Below are positions 15,827 to 23,714 of a DNA stretch of 28,508 nt, one piece after another; positions within the stretch are counted from its first letter, which is position 1, and every line of letters begins with the position of its first letter. Below the pieces are notes generated by a model. The model was given only the letters and a program-made list of their open reading frames with translations. It ran no database searches and had not been told where the DNA came from. The DNA is taken from contig CAMDOP010000006.1 of the NCBI GenBank assembly GCA_945903675.1, positions 1 through 28,508 of the forward strand, given 5' to 3'. Position numbers and translations under genes: made by a program. The stretch is from Crenothrix polyspora (GTDB lineage: Bacteria > Pseudomonadota > Gammaproteobacteria > Methylococcales > Methylomonadaceae).

Positions 15827-16288
15827 ATGAAAAAAATAACGGCAAGCTGCGCATTATTATTGGCCTTTTCAACACCTGCGGCGCAAGCTGAAGATATTGG
15901 CTGTATTACCACCACATGGAAGTTCATCGGCTCTAATCATAAAGTCTGTGTACAAGCCTTCGATGATCCAAAGGTACAAGGCGTTTCTTGTCATATCAGT
16001 CAAGCCAAAACGGGTGGTATTGCTGGAACCTTGGGCGTTGCAGAAGATCCTTCACAATTTTCAATCGCCTGTCGCCAAGTTGGCCCTATCGTCATCAACG
16101 GCAAGTTACCCCAAGAAGAAACAGCCTTCACCGAAGACACCTCACTGTTATTTAAAGAAACTAAAGTCAGCCGCATGTTTGACGCTAAGCGCAACACCTT
16201 AGTGTATGTCGCTATCAGCCGAAAATTGATTGAAGGTGCACCTGCCAACAGCATATCTACCGTACCGATTATGCCTTGGAACAAATAA
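15827..16288 (+). CDS. creA: CreA family periplasmic protein
   Basis: A 153-residue CreA-family protein. The signal peptide (residues 1-21, Lys-rich start, hydrophobic core, cleavage after AQA) predicts export to the periplasm. The mature part has the family blocks EDIGCITTTWKFIGSNHKV, AFDDPKVQGVSC, AKTGGIAGTLGVAED and CRQVGPI. The biochemical role of CreA is unknown, so I assign none. The ATG at 15827 has only a weak GGA upstream. The YkgJ-like gene starts 10 bases after its stop, which suggests a two-gene operon. Confidence 0.9.
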   Translation: MKKITASCALLLAFSTPAAQAEDIGCITTTWKFIGSNHKVCVQAFDDPKVQGVSCHISQAKTGGIAGTLGVAEDPSQFSIACRQVGPIVINGKLPQEETAFTEDTSLLFKETKVSRMFDAKRNTLVYVAISRKLIEGAPANSISTVPIMPWNK

Positions 16289-16298
16289 ATAATAAGCC

Positions 16299-16817
16299 AT
16301 GGTGAAGCTAAACATACTCAGCCAACTCCATGATGATATAGCTGACCGCGTAACAAGCATCAGCGATAAGCATCTGGATTGGCTATGCCGCTTAGGTTGC
16401 GATGGTTGTTGCAGGCGATTGGCCGAAATACCCAGACTGACGACTGAAGAATGGGAATGGCTAAAGGTCGGTTTAGCTGCCCTACCCCAAGATCAATTAC
16501 AGGACATTGAGCTAGGTATTGCAGCCTTAGTGCAGCAGAGTTCTCGCCCCATCACTTGCCCGATGTTAGATCAAGCAAAGGGTGCCTGTACAGTTTACGA
16601 ACACCGCCCAGTCGCTTGCCGCACCTACGGCTTTTATGTTCAACGCGAACTAGGCCTGTATTGTAAAGATATCGAAGCGCGTGTCGCCGATGGCGCTTAC
16701 CCAGAAGTCGTGTGGGGCAATCATGACACCATTGATCGCCGCCTTAGCGGCCTAGGTGAAACTCGTGACTTAACAGAATGGTTTGCGATTTGGAAAGAAA
16801 ATAAGGATTTAGATTAA
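16299..16817 (+). CDS. YkgJ family cysteine-cluster protein
   Basis: A 172-residue protein of the YkgJ/zinc- or iron-chelating Cys-cluster family. Cysteines occur as CRLGCDGCC (about residues 26-34), CPML (about 87), and CTVYEHRPVACRTYG (about 97-111), the family signature thought to hold a metal or Fe-S cluster. There is no signal peptide or membrane segment. The role is unknown. It lies 10 bases after creA and is probably co-transcribed with it. The ATG at 16299 is the natural start, with AATAAGCC as a poor ribosome-binding site. Confidence 0.85.
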   Translation: MVKLNILSQLHDDIADRVTSISDKHLDWLCRLGCDGCCRRLAEIPRLTTEEWEWLKVGLAALPQDQLQDIELGIAALVQQSSRPITCPMLDQAKGACTVYEHRPVACRTYGFYVQRELGLYCKDIEARVADGAYPEVVWGNHDTIDRRLSGLGETRDLTEWFAIWKENKDLD

Positions 16818-17103
16818 CAAGTGGTAGTGAGTAATGATCAAGTTTTTTAAGACACAGAGGCCCTACGGCAGATCAATACTGTAGACTGGATTCGCAGCGA
16901 TAGCGCCTATCCACAATAAACGAAGCTTACCATCAGCGGATTATTGAACAAAATAACAACACGCAACCCTCCATTACTTACCCTCAAAAACAGGAAAGTC
17001 TTTTTCCTGACACGTAACAATCAAAAACTGCACATCGTTAATGATAGGTTACTAAAAACCAACACCCTGATTAAGAATGGATTAAGACTCAAAGATTCCG
17101 CTA

Positions 17104-17206
17104 GTTCCCAAGCTCCAGCTTGGGAACTCAAACCCAGAAGCTCTAGCTTCCTGTCTTGCGAAGCTAGAGCTTCGCTTTCTGGGTTCCCAAGCTGGAGCTT
17201 GGGAAC
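17104..17206. repeat. Compound palindrome with two identical-ended hairpins
   Basis: Two hairpins with the same 11-bp arms GTTCCCAAGCT/AGCTTGGGAAC, at 17104-17127 (loop CC) and 17183-17206 (loop GG). Between them, AACCCAGAAGCTCTAGCTTC is repeated in inverted form with a 6-base insertion, so the whole unit can fold as one large cruciform. Related CTCGTTCCCAAG arms occur inside the batB gene. Confidence 0.85.
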
Positions 17207-17270
17207 CAGCAGACCAGTCGTATTGTGTCGCGAAACAGCCCTACGACTTACGGACTTTTCGCTGGGTATT

Positions 17271-17400
17271 TTGTGTTTTCACGCGATAACGTGTGCTTTC
17301 GCTGGGTTTCTTGTGTTTCCACTGGACTTCATGTGTTTCCACTGGACTTCGTGTGTTTCCACTGGACTTCGTGTGTTTCCACTGGACTTCGTGTGTTTTC
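17271..17400 (+). repeat. 20-bp tandem repeat array
   Basis: Four near-identical 20-bp units (17311-17390, each TGTGTTTCC plus ACTGGACTTC with one variable base) are flanked by degenerate units sharing GTGTGyTTTC at 17271-17310 and a half unit at 17391-17400. The period is not a multiple of three. Confidence 0.9.
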
Positions 17401-17446
17401 GAGTGGAAATGCGTGCTTTTCGCAACCCACACTACTCGGCATCAAT

Positions 17447-17537
17447 GTTGGGTTAACGATAGAGCCGTTAGACCAACCTACTGCAACTTGCTTGTCAGCA
17501 TGTAGGGTATGCAAACAGCTATTTCGTTTGCCCACCC
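17447..17537. repeat. Two REP-like palindromes with GTAG ends
   Basis: The first pairs GTTGGGTTAACG (17447-17458) with 17466-17477 at 10 of 12 positions and ends CCAACCTAC, which is GTAG on the other strand. The second runs from GTAGGGTATGCAAAC (17502-17516) to GTTTGCCCACCC (17526-17537). A GTAG foot is typical of REP elements moved by RAYT transposases. Confidence 0.6.
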
Positions 17538-17550
17538 TGTCTTTGCGCGT

Positions 17551-17572
17551 TAAAACAGCTAAAGCTGTTTTA
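17551..17572. terminator. Symmetric hairpin, possible bidirectional terminator
   Basis: A perfect 10-bp stem, TAAAACAGCT and its complement, with a 2-base loop; each strand ends in TTTTA. A second small hairpin (CAAGTAT/ATACTTG) follows at 17576-17594. The spot lies 88 bases beyond the end of the gamma-glutamylcyclotransferase-like gene on the opposite strand. Confidence 0.35.
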
Positions 17573-17659
17573 CTCCAAGTATACAGAATACTTGTGCATA
17601 CCGATGAGCGCAGCGTGTGGGAACGATAAAATACACTTAGTAAAGAGATTAGCCTTAGT

Positions 17660-18082
17660 CTAGGAGGCTATCGTCTTCCCGGCAAGGTCGGCAACAAAAT
17701 CGCCCGAAGCTAATAACTCAAGAGCATCCGTGGCTCGATTGTAGCGATAAAACCAGGCTTGAATGATCTGATCATTTTGAAGCCTAAGCTCACAAAGTTC
17801 ACGCACATACTCGGTGGGCTGCAAAAAACCGGGACCGCATTCTTCGTATTGGTCTAATTGTGACAGTATTAATTCCGAATTGTAAAGTTGATAGACGTCA
17901 CCTTGCACTAGGTCGGTCTTATTTTTAGAGGGTACAGCACCGGGATAGTCATCGATCTTATAAAGCTTGCCTTGATAACTTGCCTCGCCCACAAAATCAG
18001 CCTGCCGCGCCAACACCTGAAACATCTCGCTGTTAGTGCCTGGTCGCAGGCTGCCATAGACAAATAGGTAGGTATTATTCAT
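17660..18082 (-). CDS. Gamma-glutamylcyclotransferase-like (AIG2/GGCT fold) protein
   Basis: A 140-residue cytosolic protein of the GGCT-like fold. The family's substrate-binding loop YGSL is at residues 9-12 and the probable catalytic acid is Glu80 in LDQYEE. The N-terminal FVYGSLRPG and the late AWFYRYN strand match the family. Members release 5-oxoproline from gamma-glutamyl compounds, but bacterial relatives vary in substrate, so the exact reaction is open. It starts 18 bases after the batB/TPR stop and is likely the last gene of the moxR-bat operon, in the position where batD often lies. Confidence 0.88.
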   Translation of the reverse strand: MNNTYLFVYGSLRPGTNSEMFQVLARQADFVGEASYQGKLYKIDDYPGAVPSKNKTDLVQGDVYQLYNSELILSQLDQYEECGPGFLQPTEYVRELCELRLQNDQIIQAWFYRYNRATDALELLASGDFVADLAGKTIAS

Positions 18083-18100
18083 AGTGGCGTTTTATGAGGC

Positions 18101-19912
18101 TCACTGCCCTCGCTGTTGCCCATATTGATATTTGAATTTACGTTTTAACAAACCCGCTGGATCATCAGGAATTCTGTTCAACCATTGCTCATTGGCTTGT
18201 TGCTGCTCAGTCGTTGGTTGAGCTATTTCAGTAGCTGGTTTAGGTTGTTGTTTAGCGTCGGTTTTTTTAGGTTCGGCTGCTTGCTCTGCCTTATCGGCTT
18301 CGGGTTGTTTTTCGGGTTCTTTATTATCAGGCGTACCCTGCTCATCGGCTTGTTGCTGCTGAGATTTCTTTTCTTCGGACTGCTCTGGCTTTTGTTCGGA
18401 GGCTTTTTGTTGTTCCGATTTATCTGAAGGTTCGCCGTCCTTTTTTTGCTGATCGTCTTTATCAGACTTGTCCTGTTTATCTTGCTTATCGTCTTTTTTT
18501 TGTTGATCCTGCTTTTTTTGTTCCTGCTTTTGTTTGTCCAGCGTTTTTTCTACCAGCTCTTTATTGTATTTGGCATCGGTGTCTTCAGGATTGAGTGCCA
18601 AAGCTTTTTCGTAAGCTTTGATAGCCTGCTCCAACTGACCTGATTTCGCTAAGGCATTAGCTTGATTATAAAATACATTGGCATTTTTTCTCTCGTTCCC
18701 AAGTTCAGGCTTGGGAACGAGGCTTTCCAGTGCTTTATCGTAAGCACCCGCTTTGTAGTGAGCCGCCGCTTTCCAGTCTGGATTTTCAAATAAGGTCGCT
18801 GCCTGCTCAAATTGCTTATTTTTATAAGCCTGCTCTGCCTGCTGATCTTTGTTCTGCCATAAGTCTTGCCATTCAACAGCGTAACTGTTTTCAGGTAATG
18901 GCAATAACAACACTAAGGCGATAGTTAATAGACCTTTTCTAAAGTTCAAGGCTGCAAGCGGCAATACCAGTAATAACAACCAAGGCCCCTTATCCTCCCA
19001 TTGATCTAACAGTAGATTTTTATTTTCTTTGCCTTGCTCTTGTAGGGGTTTATCTAATGCTGATAACAAAGCGAGTATATCGCTGTCATCGGTACTGATG
19101 GTTTGATAAACACCGTTGCCTTGCTGTGCCAGCGTTGCCAAATCAGCCGCCTTTAATTTAGGAACCACTATAGAGCCGTGTTCATCTTTTAAAAAGCCGC
19201 CCTGTGGTAATGCGACAGGCGCTCCATCAGGCGTACCGACACCTAAAATTGAAAGACTATAGTTTTCCAGCGCACTGACTGTAGAGCTTGTTTTATCAAG
19301 ATCAACGCCATCAGTCACCAAGAGTATCTGGCCTTTTTGTAGTCCTGCCTGCTTAAACAAGTCCACTGCTTTTTTCAGGACAAGCTCGGCATCATCGCCC
19401 TCGCTGGGCATAATATCAGTAGTCAGCGCCGTTAACTGACTGGCTATTGTTTCTATATCATCTGTTAAGGGTGTTACAGTAAAGGCAGCACCAGAATAAA
19501 CCAACAAGGCCGTCTGGCCATCTTTGCGACGCTTTAAAATATCGGCGATTTTATAACGCGCACGTATCAAGCGACTGGGTTTAATATCTTCTGCATCCAT
19601 AGAACGCGATAAATCCAAAGCAATCACCAAGGCCGATTCATTTCTAAATACCGGTGAGGGAATGCGCTGCCAACTAGGCCCAGCTAAGGCGAAAATAACC
19701 AAAAAAGCTGCAATAGCGCTAGATGTCAGTACCAAGCGATTATTCTGACTGGGTTTTTCTTGCAATAAGTAGGGCAGCAATTGAGCATCACACACGGCCG
19801 ACCAATTGCCGCGACTCAGCTTGTTTCTGAGCATGAACACGAGGATGATTAAATAAGGAAACAAAGCCAACAACCAAGTCGGTCTAATGAAATGAAATTC
19901 AGAAAAACTCAT
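18101..19912 (-). CDS. batB: BatB-like VWA protein with TPR and Lys/Gln-rich C-terminus
   Basis: A 603-residue membrane protein combining BatB and BatC. Two N-terminal helices (about 12-28 and 61-78) precede a VWA domain with MIDAS residues DLSRS at 100-104; two more helices lie at about 311-324 and 328-343; TPR units follow (about 355-450); then a Lys/Gln/Asp/Glu-rich low-complexity stretch (about 460-560) and a conserved end (WLNRIPDDPAGLLKRKFKYQ). Bat proteins act with MoxR ATPases at the inner membrane and were linked to aerotolerance in Bacteroides. ATG 19912 overlaps the batA stop as ATGA with GAGGTGG upstream; an in-frame GTG lies at 19918. A perfect palindrome inserts 10 codons between TPR units. 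Confidence 0.9.
   Translation of the reverse strand: MSFSEFHFIRPTWLLALFPYLIILVFMLRNKLSRGNWSAVCDAQLLPYLLQEKPSQNNRLVLTSSAIAAFLVIFALAGPSWQRIPSPVFRNESALVIALDLSRSMDAEDIKPSRLIRARYKIADILKRRKDGQTALLVYSGAAFTVTPLTDDIETIASQLTALTTDIMPSEGDDAELVLKKAVDLFKQAGLQKGQILLVTDGVDLDKTSSTVSALENYSLSILGVGTPDGAPVALPQGGFLKDEHGSIVVPKLKAADLATLAQQGNGVYQTISTDDSDILALLSALDKPLQEQGKENKNLLLDQWEDKGPWLLLLVLPLAALNFRKGLLTIALVLLLPLPENSYAVEWQDLWQNKDQQAEQAYKNKQFEQAATLFENPDWKAAAHYKAGAYDKALESLVPKPELGNERKNANVFYNQANALAKSGQLEQAIKAYEKALALNPEDTDAKYNKELVEKTLDKQKQEQKKQDQQKKDDKQDKQDKSDKDDQQKKDGEPSDKSEQQKASEQKPEQSEEKKSQQQQADEQGTPDNKEPEKQPEADKAEQAAEPKKTDAKQQPKPATEIAQPTTEQQQANEQWLNRIPDDPAGLLKRKFKYQYGQQRGQ
18692..18721. repeat. In-frame 30-bp palindrome inside batB
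   Basis: A perfect 12-bp inverted repeat (CTCGTTCCCAAG and complement) around a 6-base loop, exactly 10 codons long. It is read as LVPKPELGNE between two TPR helices and keeps the frame. Its arms resemble the GTTCCCAAGCT hairpins at 17104-17206 and the CGTTCCCAC ends at 23534-23636. Confidence 0.85.
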
Positions 19913-20889
19913 GACCACCTCAAGCGTGATAAACAGATAACACTTACTAAACTCAGTGCCAGTGATAACGGCCAGATATATAATTCGCTACGCGGCCTGA
20001 AGTATTGTTTATCTTTTTCTACCGGCTCCAATTTGTCCAATAACATATAGATATTATTAAGCTCATCCGCATTTCTGGCTCGAAAATAACGGCCGCCCGT
20101 GCTTTCAGCAATTTTGACTAAGGTGTTTTCATCTAAATCACGCGAGGGATTTACTTTACGGTTACCAAACAAACTGCGCACAATCATTTCATCAGCTCCT
20201 ATGCCGATGGTATATATTTTCAAATGGCTAGCGGCCGCGAGCTCTGCCGCTTTTAAGGGAGCTATTTCACCCGCGGTATTAGCGCCATCGGTCATCAAGA
20301 TCAACACGCAGCTATTGGCGGCTTGATTTTTAAGGCGTTTAACCGCCAAACCGATAGCATCACCTATGGCGGTATTCTCGCCAGCAAGACCAATCACGGA
20401 TTCATTCAGTAAGGTCAACACGGTTTTTCTGTCAAAGGTGAGCGGTGTTTGCAAATAAGCTTGAGTACCAAACAGTATCAAGCCGATACGGTCACCTACC
20501 CTGCGATTAATAAAATCACCCGCCACCCATTTACTAGCCGTCAGTCTATCGACCGGCTTATTGTTGATCATGAAATCTTGCTCTTCCATACTGCCGGATA
20601 AATCTACGGCCAGCATTAAATCTCGACCACTCACGGCTTGTTCTATGGGTTCACCCAAATATTGTGGACGCGTGCAAGCCAGTACTAATAACAACCAAGC
20701 GATAGCCGCAAGTAATAACGGCCATTGCTTGGCTTGTGAACTAGTCATCGTTTGACCTACAGAAAAATCAGCCAAAAAAGGAACTTTTAAGGCGGCTTGT
20801 TCTGTAGGGTGATGAGCAGGCAGCAACCAGCGTATTAATAGAGGTAATGGCAAGAGTGTTAACAGCCAAGGCCATACAAAATAAATCAT
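19909..20889 (-). CDS. batA: BatA-like VWA domain protein
   Basis: A 326-residue inner-membrane protein. Hydrophobic helices lie at about 3-23 and 56-72 and again at the C-terminus (about 305-322). The VWA domain between them has the MIDAS motif DLSGS (96-100) and MTDGANT near 200, so it should bind a divalent metal and a partner protein. Together with the neighbouring VWA/TPR protein, DUF4381, DUF58 and MoxR it forms the conserved Bat cluster. The start overlaps the DUF4381 stop by 4 bases (ATGA), and its own stop overlaps batB in the same way, which indicates translational coupling. Confidence 0.9.
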   Translation of the reverse strand: MIYFVWPWLLTLLPLPLLIRWLLPAHHPTEQAALKVPFLADFSVGQTMTSSQAKQWPLLLAAIAWLLLVLACTRPQYLGEPIEQAVSGRDLMLAVDLSGSMEEQDFMINNKPVDRLTASKWVAGDFINRRVGDRIGLILFGTQAYLQTPLTFDRKTVLTLLNESVIGLAGENTAIGDAIGLAVKRLKNQAANSCVLILMTDGANTAGEIAPLKAAELAAASHLKIYTIGIGADEMIVRSLFGNRKVNPSRDLDENTLVKIAESTGGRYFRARNADELNNIYMLLDKLEPVEKDKQYFRPRSELYIWPLSLALSLVSVICLSRLRWS

Positions 20890-21377
20890 GATTTTAGTCT
20901 TTTCTTAGCTGGTTTAGTTTGAGCTTTAAGCCACTCTTCACTAAGGCTGAAGAGTATCGTTATTTCCTGATCGCTAGGTGCAGTATTACGATAAGGTGCT
21001 GTAATCAATACTTGACCGCCGCCTTGGGAAAACGGTGCTCCGCTTAAGGATTGATCAAGAAAGGCTAACCATGAGTGCCCTGTTAAGCTGGCGACTTCGG
21101 TTCTGGGTGCAAGGCTTACCGCGACACGGCGCAGTAGTATGGATAGCTCTCGAAGTTTTTGGGTATTATCTAGCTCAGTATTAAGCTTGATAGCCGACAA
21201 GGTTTTTTTAGCTGTTTTTAACGCCGTTTTACGGGTCAGTCGTATATAAAGCCAATAGGAAAACATTAGCAGTGTTGGAATTAACAAGACCAGCAACCAC
21301 CAGCCAATAGCCGGAGGCCACCAACTGATCGCATCGGGTAAGTGTATATCTTTAAGGGCTAGCTCAGTTTCTTGCAT
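20886..21377 (-). CDS. DUF4381 membrane protein of the MoxR/Bat cluster
   Basis: A 163-residue protein with one strong transmembrane helix (about residues 26-45, WWLLVLLIPTLLMFSYWLYI) after the typical DUF4381 start ALKDIHLPDAISWWPPAIGW, and a cytoplasmic helical domain (LRELSILLRRVAVSLAPR). DUF4381 proteins are found between DUF58 and BatA genes and presumably belong to the same membrane complex; no activity is known. It ends in the ATGA overlap with batA. A REP-like palindrome occupies the 138-bp gap between it and DUF58, which is the only loose joint in the cluster. Confidence 0.88.
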   Translation of the reverse strand: MQETELALKDIHLPDAISWWPPAIGWWLLVLLIPTLLMFSYWLYIRLTRKTALKTAKKTLSAIKLNTELDNTQKLRELSILLRRVAVSLAPRTEVASLTGHSWLAFLDQSLSGAPFSQGGGQVLITAPYRNTAPSDQEITILFSLSEEWLKAQTKPAKKRLKS

Positions 21378-21412
21378 TTTATTTAGTTAACAACAGCATG
21401 GTAGGGATAAAA

Positions 21413-21497
21413 GCGTAGGTCGGGTGACGGCTTTATCGTCGCCCGACAATCGGCATTCAATAGTCCTCATTGTCGGGCACGAATGCCCGACCTACGC
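21413..21497. repeat. REP-like double palindrome, GTAGGTCGGG type
   Basis: Perfect 12-bp ends GCGTAGGTCGGG (21413-21424) and complement (21486-21497) enclose a second 10-bp pair, GCCCGACAAT (21441-21450) with 21469-21478. The GTAG foot and GC-rich stem suit a REP/BIME of the RAYT type. It lies between DUF58 and DUF4381. Confidence 0.75.
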
Positions 21498-21515
21498 GTT
21501 TCTATTTACAGTATC

Positions 21516-22415
21516 TCATCTTAAGCATTGCACAGGATCGTCCTGCGTACTGCATTGAATAAATGCTAGGCCTCTTTTTTTAGCTAATGATTCTAAACGC
21601 TGTTGGCGCTCAGTAAAACGCTGATGATAGTCAGATAAGCCCTTTTGATCGCCGGCATCAACCACTACATCGCTACGTTCATCGGTGAATCTAAAACGAC
21701 CTTTAACCGGCAAACTGCTTTCTAAAGGATCATAAATAAAAATCAGCACGACTTCGCAATGTCGCGACAGCTTGGCAATATGGGTTTCAGACTCATCATT
21801 GATGCCACGAAAATCACTGACGATATAAACCAGACTACCCGGACGTGCATGTTGGTTTAATCTTGCCAATACCTGAGACAAGGTGAAATGCTTATCAGCT
21901 GATTGTTGAGGCTTAACCAAGGCATTTAAAAACCTAAGCACCGCATGTCTACCGTTTTGTGGCTTTAACTCATAGCAGTCCTGTTCCGAAAACAATTGAC
22001 CGCCTATCCTATCGCCATGATGCTCAGCCGCCCAGGCTAATAAGCCTGCCAATTTAGCTGCTAGTACCGATTTAAAGACCCCGCGCGTGGCAAAGTGCAT
22101 GGTCAAACGATCGTCTACGGAAATAAATACCGGCCGTTCACGCTCTTCTCTAAAGACTTTGGTATAGGTTTTACCCGTACGCGCAGTAACCCGCCAGTCA
22201 ATAGTACGAATATCATCACCGGGTTGATAAAGTCTAGCTTCATCAAACTCCATGCCTCGGCCTTTAAAGCGCGACACATAGGCGCCACTTTGTTGAGCTC
22301 GGTTTTTACTGTGCTGTAAATCCAAACGACTGGCGGGTTTCGCCAAATCGATCAAGGTTTTTAACGAAACCGAAACAAGGTCTTTAGCAGGATCAGCGAC
22401 TTTACTAGCTAACAT
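21516..22415 (-). CDS. DUF58 domain protein
   Basis: A 299-residue protein with the DUF58 core at about 70-110: the DIRTIDWRVTARTGKTYTKV motif followed by EERERPVFISVD, then a VWA-like fold with SLVYIVSDFRG near 185. DUF58 proteins partner with MoxR AAA ATPases; the partnership is known from conserved gene order more than from biochemistry. I chose the ATG at 22415, which shares its A with the moxR stop (TGATG), over the TTG at 22418. It has no clear membrane segment, unlike longer family members. Confidence 0.9.
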   Translation of the reverse strand: MLASKVADPAKDLVSVSLKTLIDLAKPASRLDLQHSKNRAQQSGAYVSRFKGRGMEFDEARLYQPGDDIRTIDWRVTARTGKTYTKVFREERERPVFISVDDRLTMHFATRGVFKSVLAAKLAGLLAWAAEHHGDRIGGQLFSEQDCYELKPQNGRHAVLRFLNALVKPQQSADKHFTLSQVLARLNQHARPGSLVYIVSDFRGINDESETHIAKLSRHCEVVLIFIYDPLESSLPVKGRFRFTDERSDVVVDAGDQKGLSDYHQRFTERQQRLESLAKKRGLAFIQCSTQDDPVQCLR

Positions 22416-23407
22416 CAAGGTACGGCAATCCTAGCAATCAGCTCTTTTATAAAATGATCGGTAGTAATGCCTTCGGCTTCTGCCTCATAAGACAAAATTA
22501 ATCGATGACGTAAAACATCGTAAGCCATGTCTTGTATATCTTCTGGGCCGACAAAATCCCGCTGCGACAACCACGCTTTGGCTCTGGAACAACGATCTAA
22601 GGCGATGCTGGCTCTAGGACTCGCGCCATATTGCAGCCATGCGGCTAAATCTGCACCATAAGCAGCCGGATTACGGGTTGCCAATATTATTTGCAACAAA
22701 TAATCTTCTAGGCTTTCTGCCATGTAGATGTCGAGCACTTGGTTACGCGCATCAAACAAGGTGCTTTGACTAATCGGTTCAAATTTATCTAGTTTTATTG
22801 ACGCTTCTGAACGCGCCTCTCTGCGCGCCAAATGTAAGATGCTTTTTTCATGTTCGGCCTTGGGATAATCGACTTTTACATGTAATAAAAACCGATCCAA
22901 CTGCGCTTCGGGCAAGGGATAAGTGCCTTCCTGTTCGATAGGATTTTGCGTGGCCATCACCATAAACAGTTGCGGCAAAGGATAAGTCGCCTGACCGACA
23001 GTAATTTGTCGCTCTGCCATTGCTTCCAGCAATGCCGCCTGTACTTTAGCAGGCGAGCGGTTGATTTCATCCGCTAAAATCAGATTATGAAATAACGGGC
23101 CTTTTTGAAATTCAAAAGTGCCCTGTTGGGGACGATAAATTTCAGTGCCAGTTAAATCAGCAGGTAATAAATCGGGCGTGAATTGTACCCGATGAAAATC
23201 GCCTTTTATGCCTTTGCTTAAGACATTAATTGCTCTAGTTTTGGCAAGGCCAGGAGCACCTTCAACCAAAATATGACCATCCGCCAATAAACCTATCAGC
23301 ATTCTTTCGACCAGCACATCCTGACCGATAATTTCCTGATTAATGTAGTTTTTTAATTTAAGTAACTGCGTTTGGGTACTTTCTTTAGTGCTATTTTCTG
23401 CTGTCAT
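22415..23407 (-). CDS. moxR: MoxR-family AAA+ ATPase
   Basis: A 330-residue MoxR AAA+ ATPase. Walker A is GAPGLAKT (50-57), Walker B is LILADEINR (about 111-119), followed by SPAKVQAALLEAMAE (MoxR signature) and the sensor motif MATQNPIEQEGTYPLPEAQL with the DRFLL arginine region. The C-terminal lid has SPRASIALDRCSRAKAW. MoxR proteins act as chaperone-like ATPases, here probably working on the VWA/Bat proteins encoded downstream. It is the first gene of the five-gene cluster; the 307-bp gap upstream holds two large palindromes and the likely promoter. The start at 23407 has a weak ribosome-binding site. Confidence 0.94.
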   Translation of the reverse strand: MTAENSTKESTQTQLLKLKNYINQEIIGQDVLVERMLIGLLADGHILVEGAPGLAKTRAINVLSKGIKGDFHRVQFTPDLLPADLTGTEIYRPQQGTFEFQKGPLFHNLILADEINRSPAKVQAALLEAMAERQITVGQATYPLPQLFMVMATQNPIEQEGTYPLPEAQLDRFLLHVKVDYPKAEHEKSILHLARREARSEASIKLDKFEPISQSTLFDARNQVLDIYMAESLEDYLLQIILATRNPAAYGADLAAWLQYGASPRASIALDRCSRAKAWLSQRDFVGPEDIQDMAYDVLRHRLILSYEAEAEGITTDHFIKELIARIAVP

Positions 23408-23439
23408 AGGTCAGTTATGTTTAAATTCAATTTTGTTAT

Positions 23440-23503
23440 GTAGGGTGGATAAGCAAGGCGCATCCACCGATTGTGCCGGATGCGCCATGCTTATCCAGCC
23501 TAC
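23440..23503. repeat. REP-like palindrome, GTAGGGTGGATAAGC type
   Basis: Two 26-base arms (23440-23465 and 23478-23503) are complementary at 24 of 26 positions, both starting with GTAG at the foot. It lies just upstream of moxR, 33 bases before its start, so its hairpin could sit in the moxR leader. Confidence 0.8.
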
Positions 23504-23533
23504 GAACTCCAATCTTTATACTGTTTTTTATTA

Positions 23534-23636
23534 TATCGTTCCCACGTTCTGCGTGGGAATGCCGCAGGTGACGCTCTGCGTCACGCACCGCAGGAGCGGT
23601 GCAGGATGCATTCCCACGCAGAGCGTAGGAACGATA
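23534..23636. repeat. Large multi-hairpin palindrome, CGTTCCCACG type
   Basis: The 29-base ends (23534-23562 and 23608-23636) are complementary at 27 of 29. Inside are GTGACGC/GCGTCAC and GCACCGC/GCGGTGC hairpins. A fragment of the same repeat (GTGGGAACGATAAAA) ends the palindrome zone near 17618-17632. It lies between the Hsp70 gene end and moxR. Confidence 0.8.
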
Positions 23637-23714
23637 AAACGATAGTGAAGCACATCCTATAAAAAGAGTGATTTATTATTAGCCTTACCTAAATTAATGG
23701 CCGTGACACAGTCT

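Larger units (their letters stand above)
16818..17659. other. Repeat-dense gap of 840 bases
   Basis: No credible gene. From 17104 onward almost every base belongs to an inverted or tandem repeat (listed separately). The first 280 bases show no structure I can name. Frames stay open because the tandem unit happens to lack stops, not because of coding. Confidence 0.7.

Noticed and set aside
17271..17400. CRISPR array
   Set aside because: The units are directly adjacent without unique spacers, and no cas genes are present.
16944..17629. Overlapping frames up to 170 codons with repeats such as CVSTGLRVFPLDF
   Set aside because: They come from a 20-bp tandem unit without stop codons, read in all three frames. 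No coding bias or start signal supports them.
18185..18643. Hydrophobic Leu/Phe-rich frames on the plus strand
   Set aside because: They are antisense shadows of the Lys/Gln-rich region of BatB; AAA and CAA codons read backwards give TTT and TTG.
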